Shown here piece by piece: positions 43,355-51,470 of a DNA stretch of 64,000 nucleotides (positions are counted from its first letter, which is position 1; each line of letters opens with the position of its first letter). The notes below the pieces were generated by a model. That model searched no databases and was not told where the DNA came from. It saw only the letters and a list, made by a program, of their open reading frames with translations. A program made the position numbers and the translations under genes. The stretch lies in NCBI RefSeq assembly GCF_022179545.1, contig NZ_AP025518.1:4774001-4838000 (forward strand), in the 5' to 3' direction. The stretch is from Mycolicibacterium fortuitum subsp. fortuitum (GTDB lineage: Bacteria > Actinomycetota > Actinomycetes > Mycobacteriales > Mycobacteriaceae).

Positions 43355-44098
43355 ATGACCGCGCCGACCGGTAGCACCAAGCCCTACCGCTCCGCGGCCG
43401 CGCTGAGCCGGCCCGCAGAAGATCTGCCAGAAGCGGTCGCCGAAGGCGTCGCCCAGTTCTTCGGTAAGCCGCGCGCACGAGGCTGGATCCACGTTTACTC
43501 GGCCGTCGTCGCATTCATCGCCGGGGCTGCCCTGGTGTCGGTGTCGTGGTCGGTGGAGTCCACCCGCGCGGGCCTGGCGACGTTGCTCTACACCTTCACG
43601 ATTGTGGCGATGTTCACCGTCAGCGGCACCTATCACCGGGTGAACTGGAAATCGCAAAGCGCCCGTAAATGGATGAAGCGCCTCGACCATTCGATGATCT
43701 TCATCTTCATCGCAGGCAGCTACACGCCGTTCGCACTGCTGGCCCTGCCCGAATCCAAAGGCATGGTCCTGTTCTGGATCGTTTGGGGCGGGGCCATCGC
43801 GGGCGTGCTGCTCAAGATGTTCTGGCCGTCGGCACCACGCTGGCTCGGCGTGCCGCTCTACATCCTGCTGGGTTGGGTGGCGGCCTGGTTCATCGGTCCG
43901 ATCATGCACGGCGCCGGTGTGGCCGCCGTGGTGCTGCTGATCGTCGGCGGAGCGCTCTACAGCATCGGCGGCGTCCTCTACGCCCTCAAATGGCCCAACC
44001 CGTGGCCGACCACGTTCGGGCATCACGAGTTCTTCCATGCCTGCACGGCGGTCGCGGCGATCTGCCATTACATCGCCATGTGGTTCGCGGTCTTCTGA
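43355..44098 (+). CDS. Hemolysin III / PAQR family membrane protein
   Basis: A 247-residue protein with seven membrane segments. PAQR/HlyIII markers are the first-helix GTYHRVNW and [22 protein letters not shown] (Arg-x-Asp-His) and the C-terminal [19 protein letters not shown] metal His cluster. It resembles ceramidase-like or metal-dependent hydrolases; the hemolysin name is historical. GGAGGTGAC precedes the ATG at 43355. It corresponds to Rv1085c and is followed by a bidirectional terminator. Confidence 0.88.
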   Translation: MTAPTGSTKPYRSAAALSRPAEDLPEAVAEGVAQFFGKPRARGWIHVYSAVVAFIAGAALVSVSWSVESTRAGLATLLYTFTIVAMFTVSGTYHRVNWKSQSARKWMKRLDHSMIFIFIAGSYTPFALLALPESKGMVLFWIVWGGAIAGVLLKMFWPSAPRWLGVPLYILLGWVAAWFIGPIMHGAGVAAVVLLIVGGALYSIGGVLYALKWPNPWPTTFGHHEFFHACTAVAAICHYIAMWFAVF

Positions 44099-44113
44099 TC
44101 GCCTGACGCAAAG

Positions 44114-44143
44114 GGCCCCGCACCACCGAGGTAATGCGGGGCC
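44114..44143. terminator. Bidirectional hairpin between convergent genes
   Basis: GGCCCCGCA (44114-44122) and TGCGGGGCC (44135-44143) form a perfect 9-bp stem between the HlyIII stop and the KSI-like stop. It is suited to terminate either transcript. Confidence 0.7.
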
Positions 44144-44154
44144 GACGACAAAAA

Positions 44155-44529
44155 CTAGAGCGTGACGGCGTCTGCCTGCGACCAGTAGGCCTTCATCGAC
44201 GTGATCTTGCCTTCGCCGTCGAACACCATCACGTCGATGGGCTCGATGCGCATGCTGCTGGAGCCGAAGTCCAGTGTCAGCCGGAAGTGGAAGGCGGCTT
44301 CGTGACCGGCCACCCGGAGGGTCACCAGCTCGGCCTTGCCCTTGACGTTCTCGACGTTGGCGTAGAAGCCGCGGATGGCGGCGCGTCCGATGTGGACCTC
44401 ACCGCCGCCCACCGGATCTTCGACGGTGGCGTCGTCGGCGTACAACTCGGCGATCTCGTCAGCGGTTCCGCTGCCGACCAATTCGAGGTAGCGGTTGACG
44501 GTCTGGGTGATTTGCTCGGCACTGGGCAT
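44155..44529 (-). CDS. Ketosteroid isomerase-like (SnoaL/NTF2) protein
   Basis: A 124-residue NTF2-fold protein. Its catalytic residues fall exactly where Comamonas testosteroni steroid delta5-isomerase has them: Tyr14, Asp38 (EDPVG) and Asp99 (IEPIDVMVFD). That enzyme converts 3-oxo-delta5- to delta4-steroids by dienolate chemistry. The protein could therefore act in the steroid pathway, with the 3-beta-HSD elsewhere in this window. The sequence identity of the remainder was not measured. It is the last gene after the DUF255 gene on the minus strand, 10 bases downstream of its stop. Confidence 0.82.
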   Translation of the reverse strand: MPSAEQITQTVNRYLELVGSGTADEIAELYADDATVEDPVGGGEVHIGRAAIRGFYANVENVKGKAELVTLRVAGHEAAFHFRLTLDFGSSSMRIEPIDVMVFDGEGKITSMKAYWSQADAVTL

Positions 44530-44539
44530 GGCCGCGAGG

Positions 44540-46549
44540 CTACACGGCGCCACTTCGCCCGGCGTCCGGTTTACCGCCCAGCGAGACGGCAAGACCCTCG
44601 ACCGTGGTGACGGGCAGGTCGCAGACGGTGCCGCGACACACGTAGGCGGCGTCGGCACCGTTCACGCGATCGCGTCCGGCAAGCAGCGGTGAGGAGTCGA
44701 GCGCACCGCCGATCACCAGCGCCCCGCCGGGCGCCAACCGTCGCGCTGCGGCCAACAGCGGCGATGACGCATCACCGGCCACAGCGATCTGGATCGGCCC
44801 GCGTACCTGGGCTTCGGCCACGGCCAGCCAGTGCCCGCCGGAGCGGGCCGCGCGGGCCAGGATCGGTGTGGCCGACGACAAAGTCGCTTGCGCCGCATCG
44901 ACATAGCGCTGCGTAGCGGTCAGGTAACCCGCCGCCTGCAAGGCCTCGGCGATCAGTGAGGCGCCCGAGGGCGTCGCACCGTCGATCGGGTCGGCGGGAC
45001 GCACCATGAGCTGCTCGGCATCGTCGGCGGTGTCGAACCAGCGGCCCGGCTGTTGCGGATCGGCGAAATGTTCGAGCGCGATGTCCAAAAGGCCGACCGC
45101 CTCGTCCAATCCGAACCCGGTGAGCTGATGCAACGTCAGCAACGCCGTGGCCAACGCCGCATGATCCTCCAGGATCGCCGCACTCTCCCCGACCACACCG
45201 CCGAGACTGGCCCGGCGCAACCGGCCGTCCACCACGTGCAGGTCCAGTAGCCGGCGCGCACATTCGACTGCCGCAGAAAGCAATTCGTCGTTTCCGAGCG
45301 CCACCGAGGCCTCGGCCAGCGCAGTGATGGCAAGCCCGTTCCAGGCGGTCACCACCTTGTCGTCGCGCGCCGGTTGGGGACGCGACGCGCGGGCCGCCAG
45401 AAGTGCCGCACGCACCGACTCGTAGCGGGCGCCGTCGTCCGGATCGCGGTGCAACTGCAGCACTGAGGCGCCGTGCTCGAACGTGCCACGCTCGGTGACG
45501 CCGAAAAGCGATGCAGCCCAAGTGCCGTCGTCATCGCCCAGGACTGAGCGCAGTTCGGCGGGCGTCCACACGTACGTCAGCCCTTCGCGCCCACCGGCAT
45601 CGGCATCCAGCGATGAGGCGAACATGGCATCGGCACCCAGATCGCTCATGATGAACGCCGCTGTCTCGGCAGTCACCCTGCGCGCCAACGGGTCCCCGGT
45701 TCGCCGCGCCAGATGCGCATAGGCCCGCAACAGTAATGCATTGTCGTACAGCATCTTCTCGAAGTGCGGCACCACCCAGTGCGGGTCGACGCTGTAACGG
45801 GCGAACCCACCGGCCAACTGGTCGTAGATGCCACCCCGGGCCATCGCCGCACACGTACGCTCGACAGCCTCAAGCGACCCGACCGAACCCGTGCGTTCGT
45901 GGTGACGCAGCAGCCCTTCCAGCAACGCCGAGGGCGGGAACTTGGGGGCTCCGCCAAAGCCGCCATACGACACGTCCTCGTCGTTCAGCACGGCGGCCAC
46001 CGCGTGATCGCACAACTCAGGCCCCACCGGTGCCCCGCCGCCGGGTAACCCGGCCGACATCGAGCGCAATTCGGTGGCGATCTGATCCGAGGCACGCTCG
46101 ACCTCGTCGCGGCGGTCGCGCCACGTTTCGGCGACCGCATCCAACAGTTGTAGGAAACCGAGCTTCGGGTAGTACGTGCCGCAGAAGAACGGCCGGCCAT
46201 CGGGGGTCAGGAAGCAGGTCATGGGCCAGCCGCCCTGACCGGTGAGCGCGACGGTGGCGTTCATGTACACCGCGTCCAGGTCCGGACGCTCCTCGCGATC
46301 GACCTTGATGCAGACGAAACCGTCGTTGAGGACGGCAGCCACGTCGGCATCTTCGAAGGACTCGTGGGCCATCACGTGGCACCAATGGCACGCCGCGTAG
46401 CCGATGGACAGCAGGATGGGGACGTCCCGGGTGGCGGCTTCAGCGAGCGCCTCGGGCGTCCACTCTCGCCAGTGCACCGGGTTGTCGGCGTGCTGGCGAA
46501 GGTACGGGCTGGTGGACCCGCCGAGTGTGTTACCCGCCACCCGGCTCAC
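44540..46549 (-). CDS. DUF255 thioredoxin-domain protein (YyaL-like, Rv1084-like)
   Basis: A 669-residue protein with an N-terminal thioredoxin-like domain (residues 1-170: YLRQHADNPVHWREWTPEALAEA, then PILLSIGYAACHWCHVMAHESFEDADVA with CHWC redox motif) and a C-terminal (alpha/alpha)6-barrel like that of glycosidases (residues about 200-650). Homologues are called spermatogenesis-associated protein 20 or YyaL; biochemical activity is unclear. The GTG at 46549 has AAGGTCAG upstream. It overlaps the end of the small membrane protein gene by 20 bases. Confidence 0.85.
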   Translation of the reverse strand: MSRVAGNTLGGSTSPYLRQHADNPVHWREWTPEALAEAATRDVPILLSIGYAACHWCHVMAHESFEDADVAAVLNDGFVCIKVDREERPDLDAVYMNATVALTGQGGWPMTCFLTPDGRPFFCGTYYPKLGFLQLLDAVAETWRDRRDEVERASDQIATELRSMSAGLPGGGAPVGPELCDHAVAAVLNDEDVSYGGFGGAPKFPPSALLEGLLRHHERTGSVGSLEAVERTCAAMARGGIYDQLAGGFARYSVDPHWVVPHFEKMLYDNALLLRAYAHLARRTGDPLARRVTAETAAFIMSDLGADAMFASSLDADAGGREGLTYVWTPAELRSVLGDDDGTWAASLFGVTERGTFEHGASVLQLHRDPDDGARYESVRAALLAARASRPQPARDDKVVTAWNGLAITALAEASVALGNDELLSAAVECARRLLDLHVVDGRLRRASLGGVVGESAAILEDHAALATALLTLHQLTGFGLDEAVGLLDIALEHFADPQQPGRWFDTADDAEQLMVRPADPIDGATPSGASLIAEALQAAGYLTATQRYVDAAQATLSSATPILARAARSGGHWLAVAEAQVRGPIQIAVAGDASSPLLAAARRLAPGGALVIGGALDSSPLLAGRDRVNGADAAYVCRGTVCDLPVTTVEGLAVSLGGKPDAGRSGAV

Positions 46550-46835
46550 GGGGCTGACCTTGATGGTCGTCGGCGACGTTCTCCACCACGCCGCCGTCAT
46601 CGGCACCGTCGGCGGTGCCCTCGTCGGCGGCCTGGTCGGGCTCGGGGTGTTCCCGGTCGAAAGACTCGGGCAACTTGCGCAAATGGCGGTTCATCGACCA
46701 CACCAGCGCGAAGGTACCGACCAGCAACGCCACCGTGACCAGTAGACCGAGCGGGGTGGCCTTACCGAACTCCGGCCCGGTGTTGCGGGGCTCGTCGGCG
46801 AGCAGTGTGATCACTGCGGTCAAAGTGTCGATCAT
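46530..46835 (-). CDS. Small single-pass membrane protein (Rv1083-like)
   Basis: A 101-residue protein with a short N-terminus, one hydrophobic helix ([21 protein letters not shown], about residues 28-48) and a charged acidic tail ([21 protein letters not shown]). It corresponds by position and size to Rv1083. The function is unknown. The ATGA overlap with mca and the 20-base overlap with the DUF255 gene place it in one operon with mycothiol detoxification. Confidence 0.75.
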   Translation of the reverse strand: MIDTLTAVITLLADEPRNTGPEFGKATPLGLLVTVALLVGTFALVWSMNRHLRKLPESFDREHPEPDQAADEGTADGADDGGVVENVADDHQGQPREPGGG

Positions 46836-47698
46836 TTCTCAATCCCGGTGAACAGGTCGTCTTCCGGCAGGTTCACCGGGACACGCGACCGCGCCAACTC
46901 GAACTCCTCAGTCGGCCAGAGCCGCTGCTGCCACTCGATCGGCGCATGGAAGAAATCGCCTTTCGGGTCGATCTGAGTCGCATGTGCGCGCAGCGCGTCG
47001 TCACGCTGACTGAAGTACTTCGAGCATTCAACACGGGTGGTGACCCGCTTGGCGAATATGTCGTGATCGGGGTCCCAATGCTCCAGCCATTTGCCGAACG
47101 GACCCTGCTGACCGTTCTTGGCGAACTCGTCCTGCAGCAGTTGCATCCGCTGACGGAGGAAGCCGTGGTTGTAGTACAGCTTCGAGACGCTCCACGGCGT
47201 CCCGGCCTCGGGGTACAGCCGGTAGTCGGCGGCCGCCTCGTAGGCCGCCACCGAGACCTGATGGCAGCGGATGTGGTCGGGGTGGGGGTAGCCACCGTTC
47301 TCGTCGTAGGTGGTGAGCACGTGTGGCTGGAACTCCCGGATCACCCGGACCAACCGGCTGACCGGCTCGTCGAGCGGCACGCAGGCGAAACACCCCTCGG
47401 GCAGCGGCGGCGGCGGATCACCTTCGGGCAGGCCCGAGTCGACGAACCCCAACCAGTGATGCTCGACGCCGAGGATCTCGGCCGCCTTGGCCATCTCGTC
47501 ACGGCGCACCTCGGAGATCCGGCCGTGCACCTCGGGGAGGTCCATCGCCGGATTGAGAATGTCTCCGCGCTCGCCGCCGGTGAGCGTCACAACCATGACG
47601 CGTACACCTTCGGCCGCGTAGCGCGCGGTGGTTGCCGCACCCTTGCTGGACTCGTCGTCCGGGTGGGCATGCACCGCCATCAACCGCAGTTCACTCAT
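46832..47698 (-). CDS. mca: Mycothiol S-conjugate amidase
   Basis: A 288-residue zinc amidase that cleaves mycothiol S-conjugates to a mercapturic acid and glucosaminyl-inositol during detoxification. The LmbE/PIG-L fold shows [10 protein letters not shown] (His12, Asp15), [47 protein letters not shown] and the HPDHIRCHQ motif giving His142. The three metal ligands are thus present. The ATG at 47698 is preceded by GAAAGCGAA. It corresponds to Rv1082 and heads an operon with the Rv1083-like and DUF255 genes. Confidence 0.95.
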   Translation of the reverse strand: MSELRLMAVHAHPDDESSKGAATTARYAAEGVRVMVVTLTGGERGDILNPAMDLPEVHGRISEVRRDEMAKAAEILGVEHHWLGFVDSGLPEGDPPPPLPEGCFACVPLDEPVSRLVRVIREFQPHVLTTYDENGGYPHPDHIRCHQVSVAAYEAAADYRLYPEAGTPWSVSKLYYNHGFLRQRMQLLQDEFAKNGQQGPFGKWLEHWDPDHDIFAKRVTTRVECSKYFSQRDDALRAHATQIDPKGDFFHAPIEWQQRLWPTEEFELARSRVPVNLPEDDLFTGIEK

Positions 47699-47815
47699 TT
47701 CGCTTTCATCTAACTACGGCGCCCTCTTACCTATGCCCGATACCTAGCCCTCAGCCGCCGACCCGCTCCCTCGGTGTCGGTGGCAACCTGTCTTCGACCT
47801 ATAGTTCCAGTTCTG

Positions 47816-48238
47816 ATGATCGAACGCCCTGTCGCCCGCTACGGATCCCGCCAAATGTCCCCACGGACCCGGCGATGGATCACATTCGCGCTGGTCGGCC
47901 TGGTGGTGGCCGCCGGTGTGATCCTGGCCGTCGTGGCGTTCCAGCGCTTGGGCACCGGCGAGGTCAAAGGCGAGCTCTCGGCCTACGAACTGATCGACGA
48001 CCAGACCGTGTCGGTGACGATCGGGGTGACCCGGCCCGACCCGTCGATACCGGTGGTCTGCATCGTCCGGGCCCGGTCGATCGACGGGTCCGAAACCGGG
48101 CGCCGGGAAATCCTGGTGGGCCCCTCCGATCAGCGCGTGGTGCAGGTCACCGCCGAAGTGAAATCGAGCCGACCCCCCGTGATCGGCGACGTCTACGGCT
48201 GCGGGACGGATGTGCCGTCCTACCTGGTAGCGCCCTGA
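47816..48238 (+). CDS. DUF4307 membrane-anchored protein (Rv1081c-like)
   Basis: A 140-residue protein with one hydrophobic segment near residue 20 (RWITFALVGLVVAAGVILAVVAFQRLG). The remainder is a beta-rich extracytoplasmic domain (LSAYELIDDQTVSVTIGVTRPDPSIPVVCIVRARSIDGSETGRREILVGPSDQRVVQVTAEVKSSRPPVIGDVYGCGTDVPSYL). The family is DUF4307. The ATG at 47816 has TATAGT ending 10 nt upstream, so a very short leader. The function is unknown. It is divergent from mca and followed by the greA leader. Confidence 0.82.
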   Translation: MIERPVARYGSRQMSPRTRRWITFALVGLVVAAGVILAVVAFQRLGTGEVKGELSAYELIDDQTVSVTIGVTRPDPSIPVVCIVRARSIDGSETGRREILVGPSDQRVVQVTAEVKSSRPPVIGDVYGCGTDVPSYLVAP

Positions 48239-48300
48239 TTTTGACGCCCGCAACAAACGTCGGACAGCGATTTAATGAAGATTCGTTGGCTGCCCGGTGG

Positions 48301-48306
48301 TACGAT
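48301..48306 (+). promoter_or_regulatory. Probable -10 element of greA
   Basis: TACGAT followed by 6 nt places transcription start at about 48313, the first base of the leader's first hairpin arm. I do not see a convincing -35 element. Confidence 0.5.
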
Positions 48307-48312
48307 TGTGCG

Positions 48313-48477
48313 ATACACGGTTCCTCGCTGGGGCCGTGTATTGCTGCATTAGCGCTCAGATAGGCGCTTGCGCCCGCGGCAATACACGCAGCCTGTCCCC
48401 GGCCGGACACAACGGACTTCGTACGCGAGGACGGCGCAAGAGCGCCGCAAGAGCAAGACAGACAGGAGCGCAAGAAT
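48313..48477 (+). promoter_or_regulatory. Structured 5' leader of greA with alternative hairpins
   Basis: Segment 48334-48344 (CCGTGTATTGC) can pair either with ATACACGG upstream (48313-48320, 8 bp) or with GCAATACACG downstream (48379-48388, 10 bp), so the two hairpins exclude each other. A GGCGCTTGCGCC hairpin (48363-48374) sits inside the second. A perfect CGGCGC-AAGA-GCGCCG stem-loop (48432-48447) precedes the AGGAG ribosome-binding site (48464-48468). No U-run follows, so control by Rho, pausing or translation is more likely than classical attenuation. Confidence 0.6.
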
Positions 48478-48972
48478 ATGACCGACACACAGGTCACCTG
48501 GCTCACTCAGGAGGCATTCGACCGGTTGAAGGCGGAGCTGGATCAGCTGATCGCCAACCGGCCGGTGATCGCCGCCGAGATCAACGACCGCCGCGAAGAG
48601 GGCGATCTGCGCGAGAACGGTGGCTACCACGCCGCCCGCGAGGAGCAGGGCCAGCAAGAGGCCCGCATTCGCCAGCTGCAGGAGCTGCTCAACAACGCCA
48701 AGGTCGGTGAGGCACCCAAGCAGTCCGGGGTGGCGCTGCCCGGTTCGGTCGTCAAGGTGTACTACGACGACGACAAGAGCGACACCGAGACGTTCCTGAT
48801 CGCCACCCGACAGGAGGGCATCAGCGACGGCAAGCTCGAGGTGTACTCCCCCAACTCACCGCTGGGCAGTGCCCTGATCGACGCCAAGGTCGGCGAGTCG
48901 CGCACGTACACGGTGCCGAACGGCAACACCGTCAAGGTGACGCTGATCAGCGCCGAGCCCTATCACGCCTGA
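48478..48972 (+). CDS. greA: Transcription elongation factor GreA
   Basis: A 164-residue GreA. The N-terminal coiled coil is [68 protein letters not shown], with the acidic DLRENxxYHAA tip that enters the RNA-polymerase channel. The C-terminal FKBP-like domain follows ([15 protein letters not shown] to [27 protein letters not shown]). It rescues stalled elongation complexes by stimulating cleavage of the nascent RNA. The ATG at 48478 follows AGGAG 9 nt upstream. It has a 165-nt structured leader. It corresponds to Rv1080c. Confidence 0.96.
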   Translation: MTDTQVTWLTQEAFDRLKAELDQLIANRPVIAAEINDRREEGDLRENGGYHAAREEQGQQEARIRQLQELLNNAKVGEAPKQSGVALPGSVVKVYYDDDKSDTETFLIATRQEGISDGKLEVYSPNSPLGSALIDAKVGESRTYTVPNGNTVKVTLISAEPYHA

Positions 48973-48995
48973 CGGGTCGCTACGCGGCCAAGCAC

Positions 48996-49001
48996 TACAG
49001 T
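48996..49001 (+). promoter_or_regulatory. Leaderless -10 element of the GPP34 gene
   Basis: TACAGT followed by 7 nt and the ATG at 49009. Confidence 0.55.
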
Positions 49002-49008
49002 CGGGGAA

Positions 49009-49683
49009 ATGGCGCAAATCGCCGAAGACCTGTTTCTGCTGTTGCTGGACAACGCGGCCGCGCAGCCCGCACTCGACCGCCACCGCAGGGAAAAAGTACT
49101 CAGCGCTGCAGTACTGCTGGATCTGGCCTATGCCTGCCGGATCCGCCCTGCCATGGCGGGCGAACCGATCGAAGCCGGCCGGCTGATCGCCCTTTCCGGC
49201 GATTGGCCGGCCGATCCGGTCGGTGACCCGGCGTTCCAACTGTTGCAACGTCGGCCACTTTCGGCCCAGACCGCACTGGCCAAGCTGAGCAGACACACCC
49301 AGCCTTCGCTTGAGCTGCATCTGGAGCGGGCTGGTCTGATCCGGCGAGTCCGCATGCCCGGCAAGGGCTTTCCGGGCCGCGCCGCCTACTGCTGGCCGTT
49401 GACCAACCGGGACCGGGTCAGCCAGGCCCGGGCAGCGTTGCTGGCCGCGTTGTTCGACGGGCACAACCCCGTACCCGCGATCGCCGCGATCATCTGCCTG
49501 CTCCACGCGGTCGACGGGCTTGGCGCGATTCTGAGCCTGAACGACCGGGGCTGGCGCTGGGTCCATGCCCGGTCCACCGAAATCGCCACCGGCATATGGG
49601 TGGACGAGGCCGCGTCGGCACTGCCAGAGATGAATCTGGCAATGACGACGTCGGCGTTGCGTCCGGCTCTGATGGCCTCCTGA
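49009..49683 (+). CDS. GPP34 (GOLPH3/Vps74-like) family protein
   Basis: A 224-residue helical protein of the GPP34 family. The signature is IAEDLFLLLLDNAAAQPALDRHRREKVLSAAVLLDLAYACRIR at the N-terminus. The eukaryotic relatives are Golgi phosphatidylinositol-4-phosphate-binding proteins; the bacterial function is not known to me. A TACAGT -10 with 7 nt spacing supports the ATG at 49009. It is followed by convergent metB with only 4 bases between stops. Confidence 0.78.
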   Translation: MAQIAEDLFLLLLDNAAAQPALDRHRREKVLSAAVLLDLAYACRIRPAMAGEPIEAGRLIALSGDWPADPVGDPAFQLLQRRPLSAQTALAKLSRHTQPSLELHLERAGLIRRVRMPGKGFPGRAAYCWPLTNRDRVSQARAALLAALFDGHNPVPAIAAIICLLHAVDGLGAILSLNDRGWRWVHARSTEIATGIWVDEAASALPEMNLAMTTSALRPALMAS

Positions 49684-49687
49684 CGGC

Positions 49688-50842
49688 CTAGGCGAGGGCC
49701 TGTTCGAGGTCGGCCAGCAGATCGGCGGCATGCTCGATACCCACTGACAGCCGAACCAGGTTGTCCGGCACCTCCAACTGCGAGCCCGCTGTCGACGCAT
49801 GCGTCATCGCGCCCGGGTACTCGATCAACGACTCCACCCCGCCGAGCGACTCGGCAAGAATGAAAAGCTCTGTGCGCGAGCACAGTTCGCGCGCCGCACG
49901 CGGTCCACCACGCAGCTGCAGACTGACCATGCCACCGAAGCCCGACATCTGCCGCGCCGCCACATCGTGGTTGGGGTGGCTGGCCAGACCGGGATAGAGC
50001 ACGGTCTCGACCGCCGGGTGCCCATCGAGGAATTCGGCGATCAGAGCGGCGTTCTCGCTGTGCTGCCGCATCCGGAGCACCAGCGTCTTGAGTCCACGCA
50101 TGGTCAGGTATGCGTCGAACGGGCCGGGCACCGCGCCGGCGCCGTTCTGCAGGAAGGCGAATGCCGCGTCGAGTTCCTCGTCGTTGGTCAGCAGTGCACC
50201 GCCCACCACATCCGAGTGCCCGCCGATGTACTTGGTGGTGGAATGCAGCACGATGTCGGCGCCGAGCAGCAGCGGCTGCTGCAGGGCCGGCGAGGCGAAC
50301 GTGTTGTCCACCAACACCTTGACGCCCGAGGAAGATCCGATCTGGACGATCCCGGCGATGTCGGCCACGGTGAGCAGCGGGTTGGTGGGCGTCTCCACCC
50401 AGATCAACCGGGTGCGCGGGGTCAGCGCCGAGCGCACCGCATCAAGGTCGCTCAGCGGCACCGGCGTGTGGGTGATGTTCCACTGCGAGAACACCTTGTC
50501 GATGAGCCGGAACGTGCCGCCGTAGGCGTCGTCGGGAATCACCACGTGGTCGCCGGGCCGCAGCACCGCGCGCAGCGCACAGTCGGTGGCGGCCATGCCC
50601 GAGGCGAAAGCCCGCCCGTAGGTGGCTTCCTCGACTGCCGCCAGCGCCGATTCCAGAGCCTGCCGCGTGGGATTGCCGGTACGGGCGTATTCGAATCCGC
50701 CGCGCAACCCGCCGACGCCGTCCTGGGCGAAGGTCGAGCTGGCGTAGATCGGGGTGTTGACGGCTCCGGTACCCGGATCGGGTCGGTAACCGGCGTGGAT
50801 GGCTTTTGTGGCCAGACCGTGCCACCTGCGCTGTTCACTCAT
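49688..50842 (-). CDS. metB: Cystathionine gamma-synthase
   Basis: A 384-residue PLP enzyme of the Cys/Met-metabolism family. Features are AIHAGYRPDPGTGAVNTPIYASSTFAQ, YARTGNPTRQALESALAAVEEA, the PLP lysine in LHSTTKYIGGHSDVVGGALL and the C-terminal SLGGVESLIEYPGAMTHAS. It joins O-succinyl- or O-acetyl-homoserine with cysteine to give cystathionine in methionine synthesis. Together with the adjacent cbs gene it covers both directions of transsulfuration. It corresponds to Rv1079. The start is the ATG at 50842. Confidence 0.94.
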   Translation of the reverse strand: MSEQRRWHGLATKAIHAGYRPDPGTGAVNTPIYASSTFAQDGVGGLRGGFEYARTGNPTRQALESALAAVEEATYGRAFASGMAATDCALRAVLRPGDHVVIPDDAYGGTFRLIDKVFSQWNITHTPVPLSDLDAVRSALTPRTRLIWVETPTNPLLTVADIAGIVQIGSSSGVKVLVDNTFASPALQQPLLLGADIVLHSTTKYIGGHSDVVGGALLTNDEELDAAFAFLQNGAGAVPGPFDAYLTMRGLKTLVLRMRQHSENAALIAEFLDGHPAVETVLYPGLASHPNHDVAARQMSGFGGMVSLQLRGGPRAARELCSRTELFILAESLGGVESLIEYPGAMTHASTAGSQLEVPDNLVRLSVGIEHAADLLADLEQALA

Positions 50843-50867
50843 AACGTGTCGAGCCTATCGCGACCGC

Positions 50868-51329
50868 TCAGTTTCGCAGCTTTCGTCCGTGCTGGTCAGG
50901 AATGGAACGCGTGAACATCATGATCGAGTCCACCAGCGCCCAGATGCCGACGCCCAGGCAGATGAAGACTCCGACGAACAACACCGACGTGAGGATTCCG
51001 AGAACGGTCAGGCCGAGCTGAATCGCGCCGATGCTGGTCGAGCCGATGTAGAAACGTCCGACGCCGAAAGCGCCGAGAAAGAACTGCAGCAGTCCGGCGG
51101 TGATGGCCGACTTGTCGGACAGCGGTTGCCCGGTCTGCGGGTCACGGCCGTACGGCGCCGACGGATCAGCGGGATAGCCACCGTACGGCTGCTGCTGTCC
51201 CGGGTACCCGGCAGGGAAGCCCTGCGGCGGGTAACCACCGAACTGCGCACCCTGCGGAGGCGGGAATTGCGGGGGCACTCCCTGGGGCGGCACTCCGTAC
51301 ATATCTCCGGGCTGATTTGGCATGGACAT
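50868..51329 (-). CDS. TM2-domain protein with Pro/Gln/Gly-rich N-terminus
   Basis: A 153-residue protein. Residues 1-70 are low-complexity (MSMPNQPGDMYGVPPQGVPPQFPPPQGAQFGGYPPQGFP and onward). The end is a TM2 domain: KSAITAGLLQFFLGAFGVGRFYIGSTSIGAIQLGL with a second segment, LTSVLFVGVFICLGVGIWALVDSIMMF. TM2 proteins are two-helix membrane proteins of unknown function. It lies between metB and another Pro-rich membrane protein, where M. tuberculosis has pra. The ATG at 51329 is preferred to the upstream in-frame start, whose sequence does not fit the family. Confidence 0.75.
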   Translation of the reverse strand: MSMPNQPGDMYGVPPQGVPPQFPPPQGAQFGGYPPQGFPAGYPGQQQPYGGYPADPSAPYGRDPQTGQPLSDKSAITAGLLQFFLGAFGVGRFYIGSTSIGAIQLGLTVLGILTSVLFVGVFICLGVGIWALVDSIMMFTRSIPDQHGRKLRN

Positions 51330-51470
51330 TGTGGCCCCGACTTTCTCGAATGCACCGGCGCCGATAGGGATTCGGCATCGGCAGGCTGGTTGAAATGATG
51401 TCACGGAACGCAACGCCCACGGCGCAGGCATTTCTGCCGTACGCGCCGTGGGCGCTGAGGTCGGTTCTAA

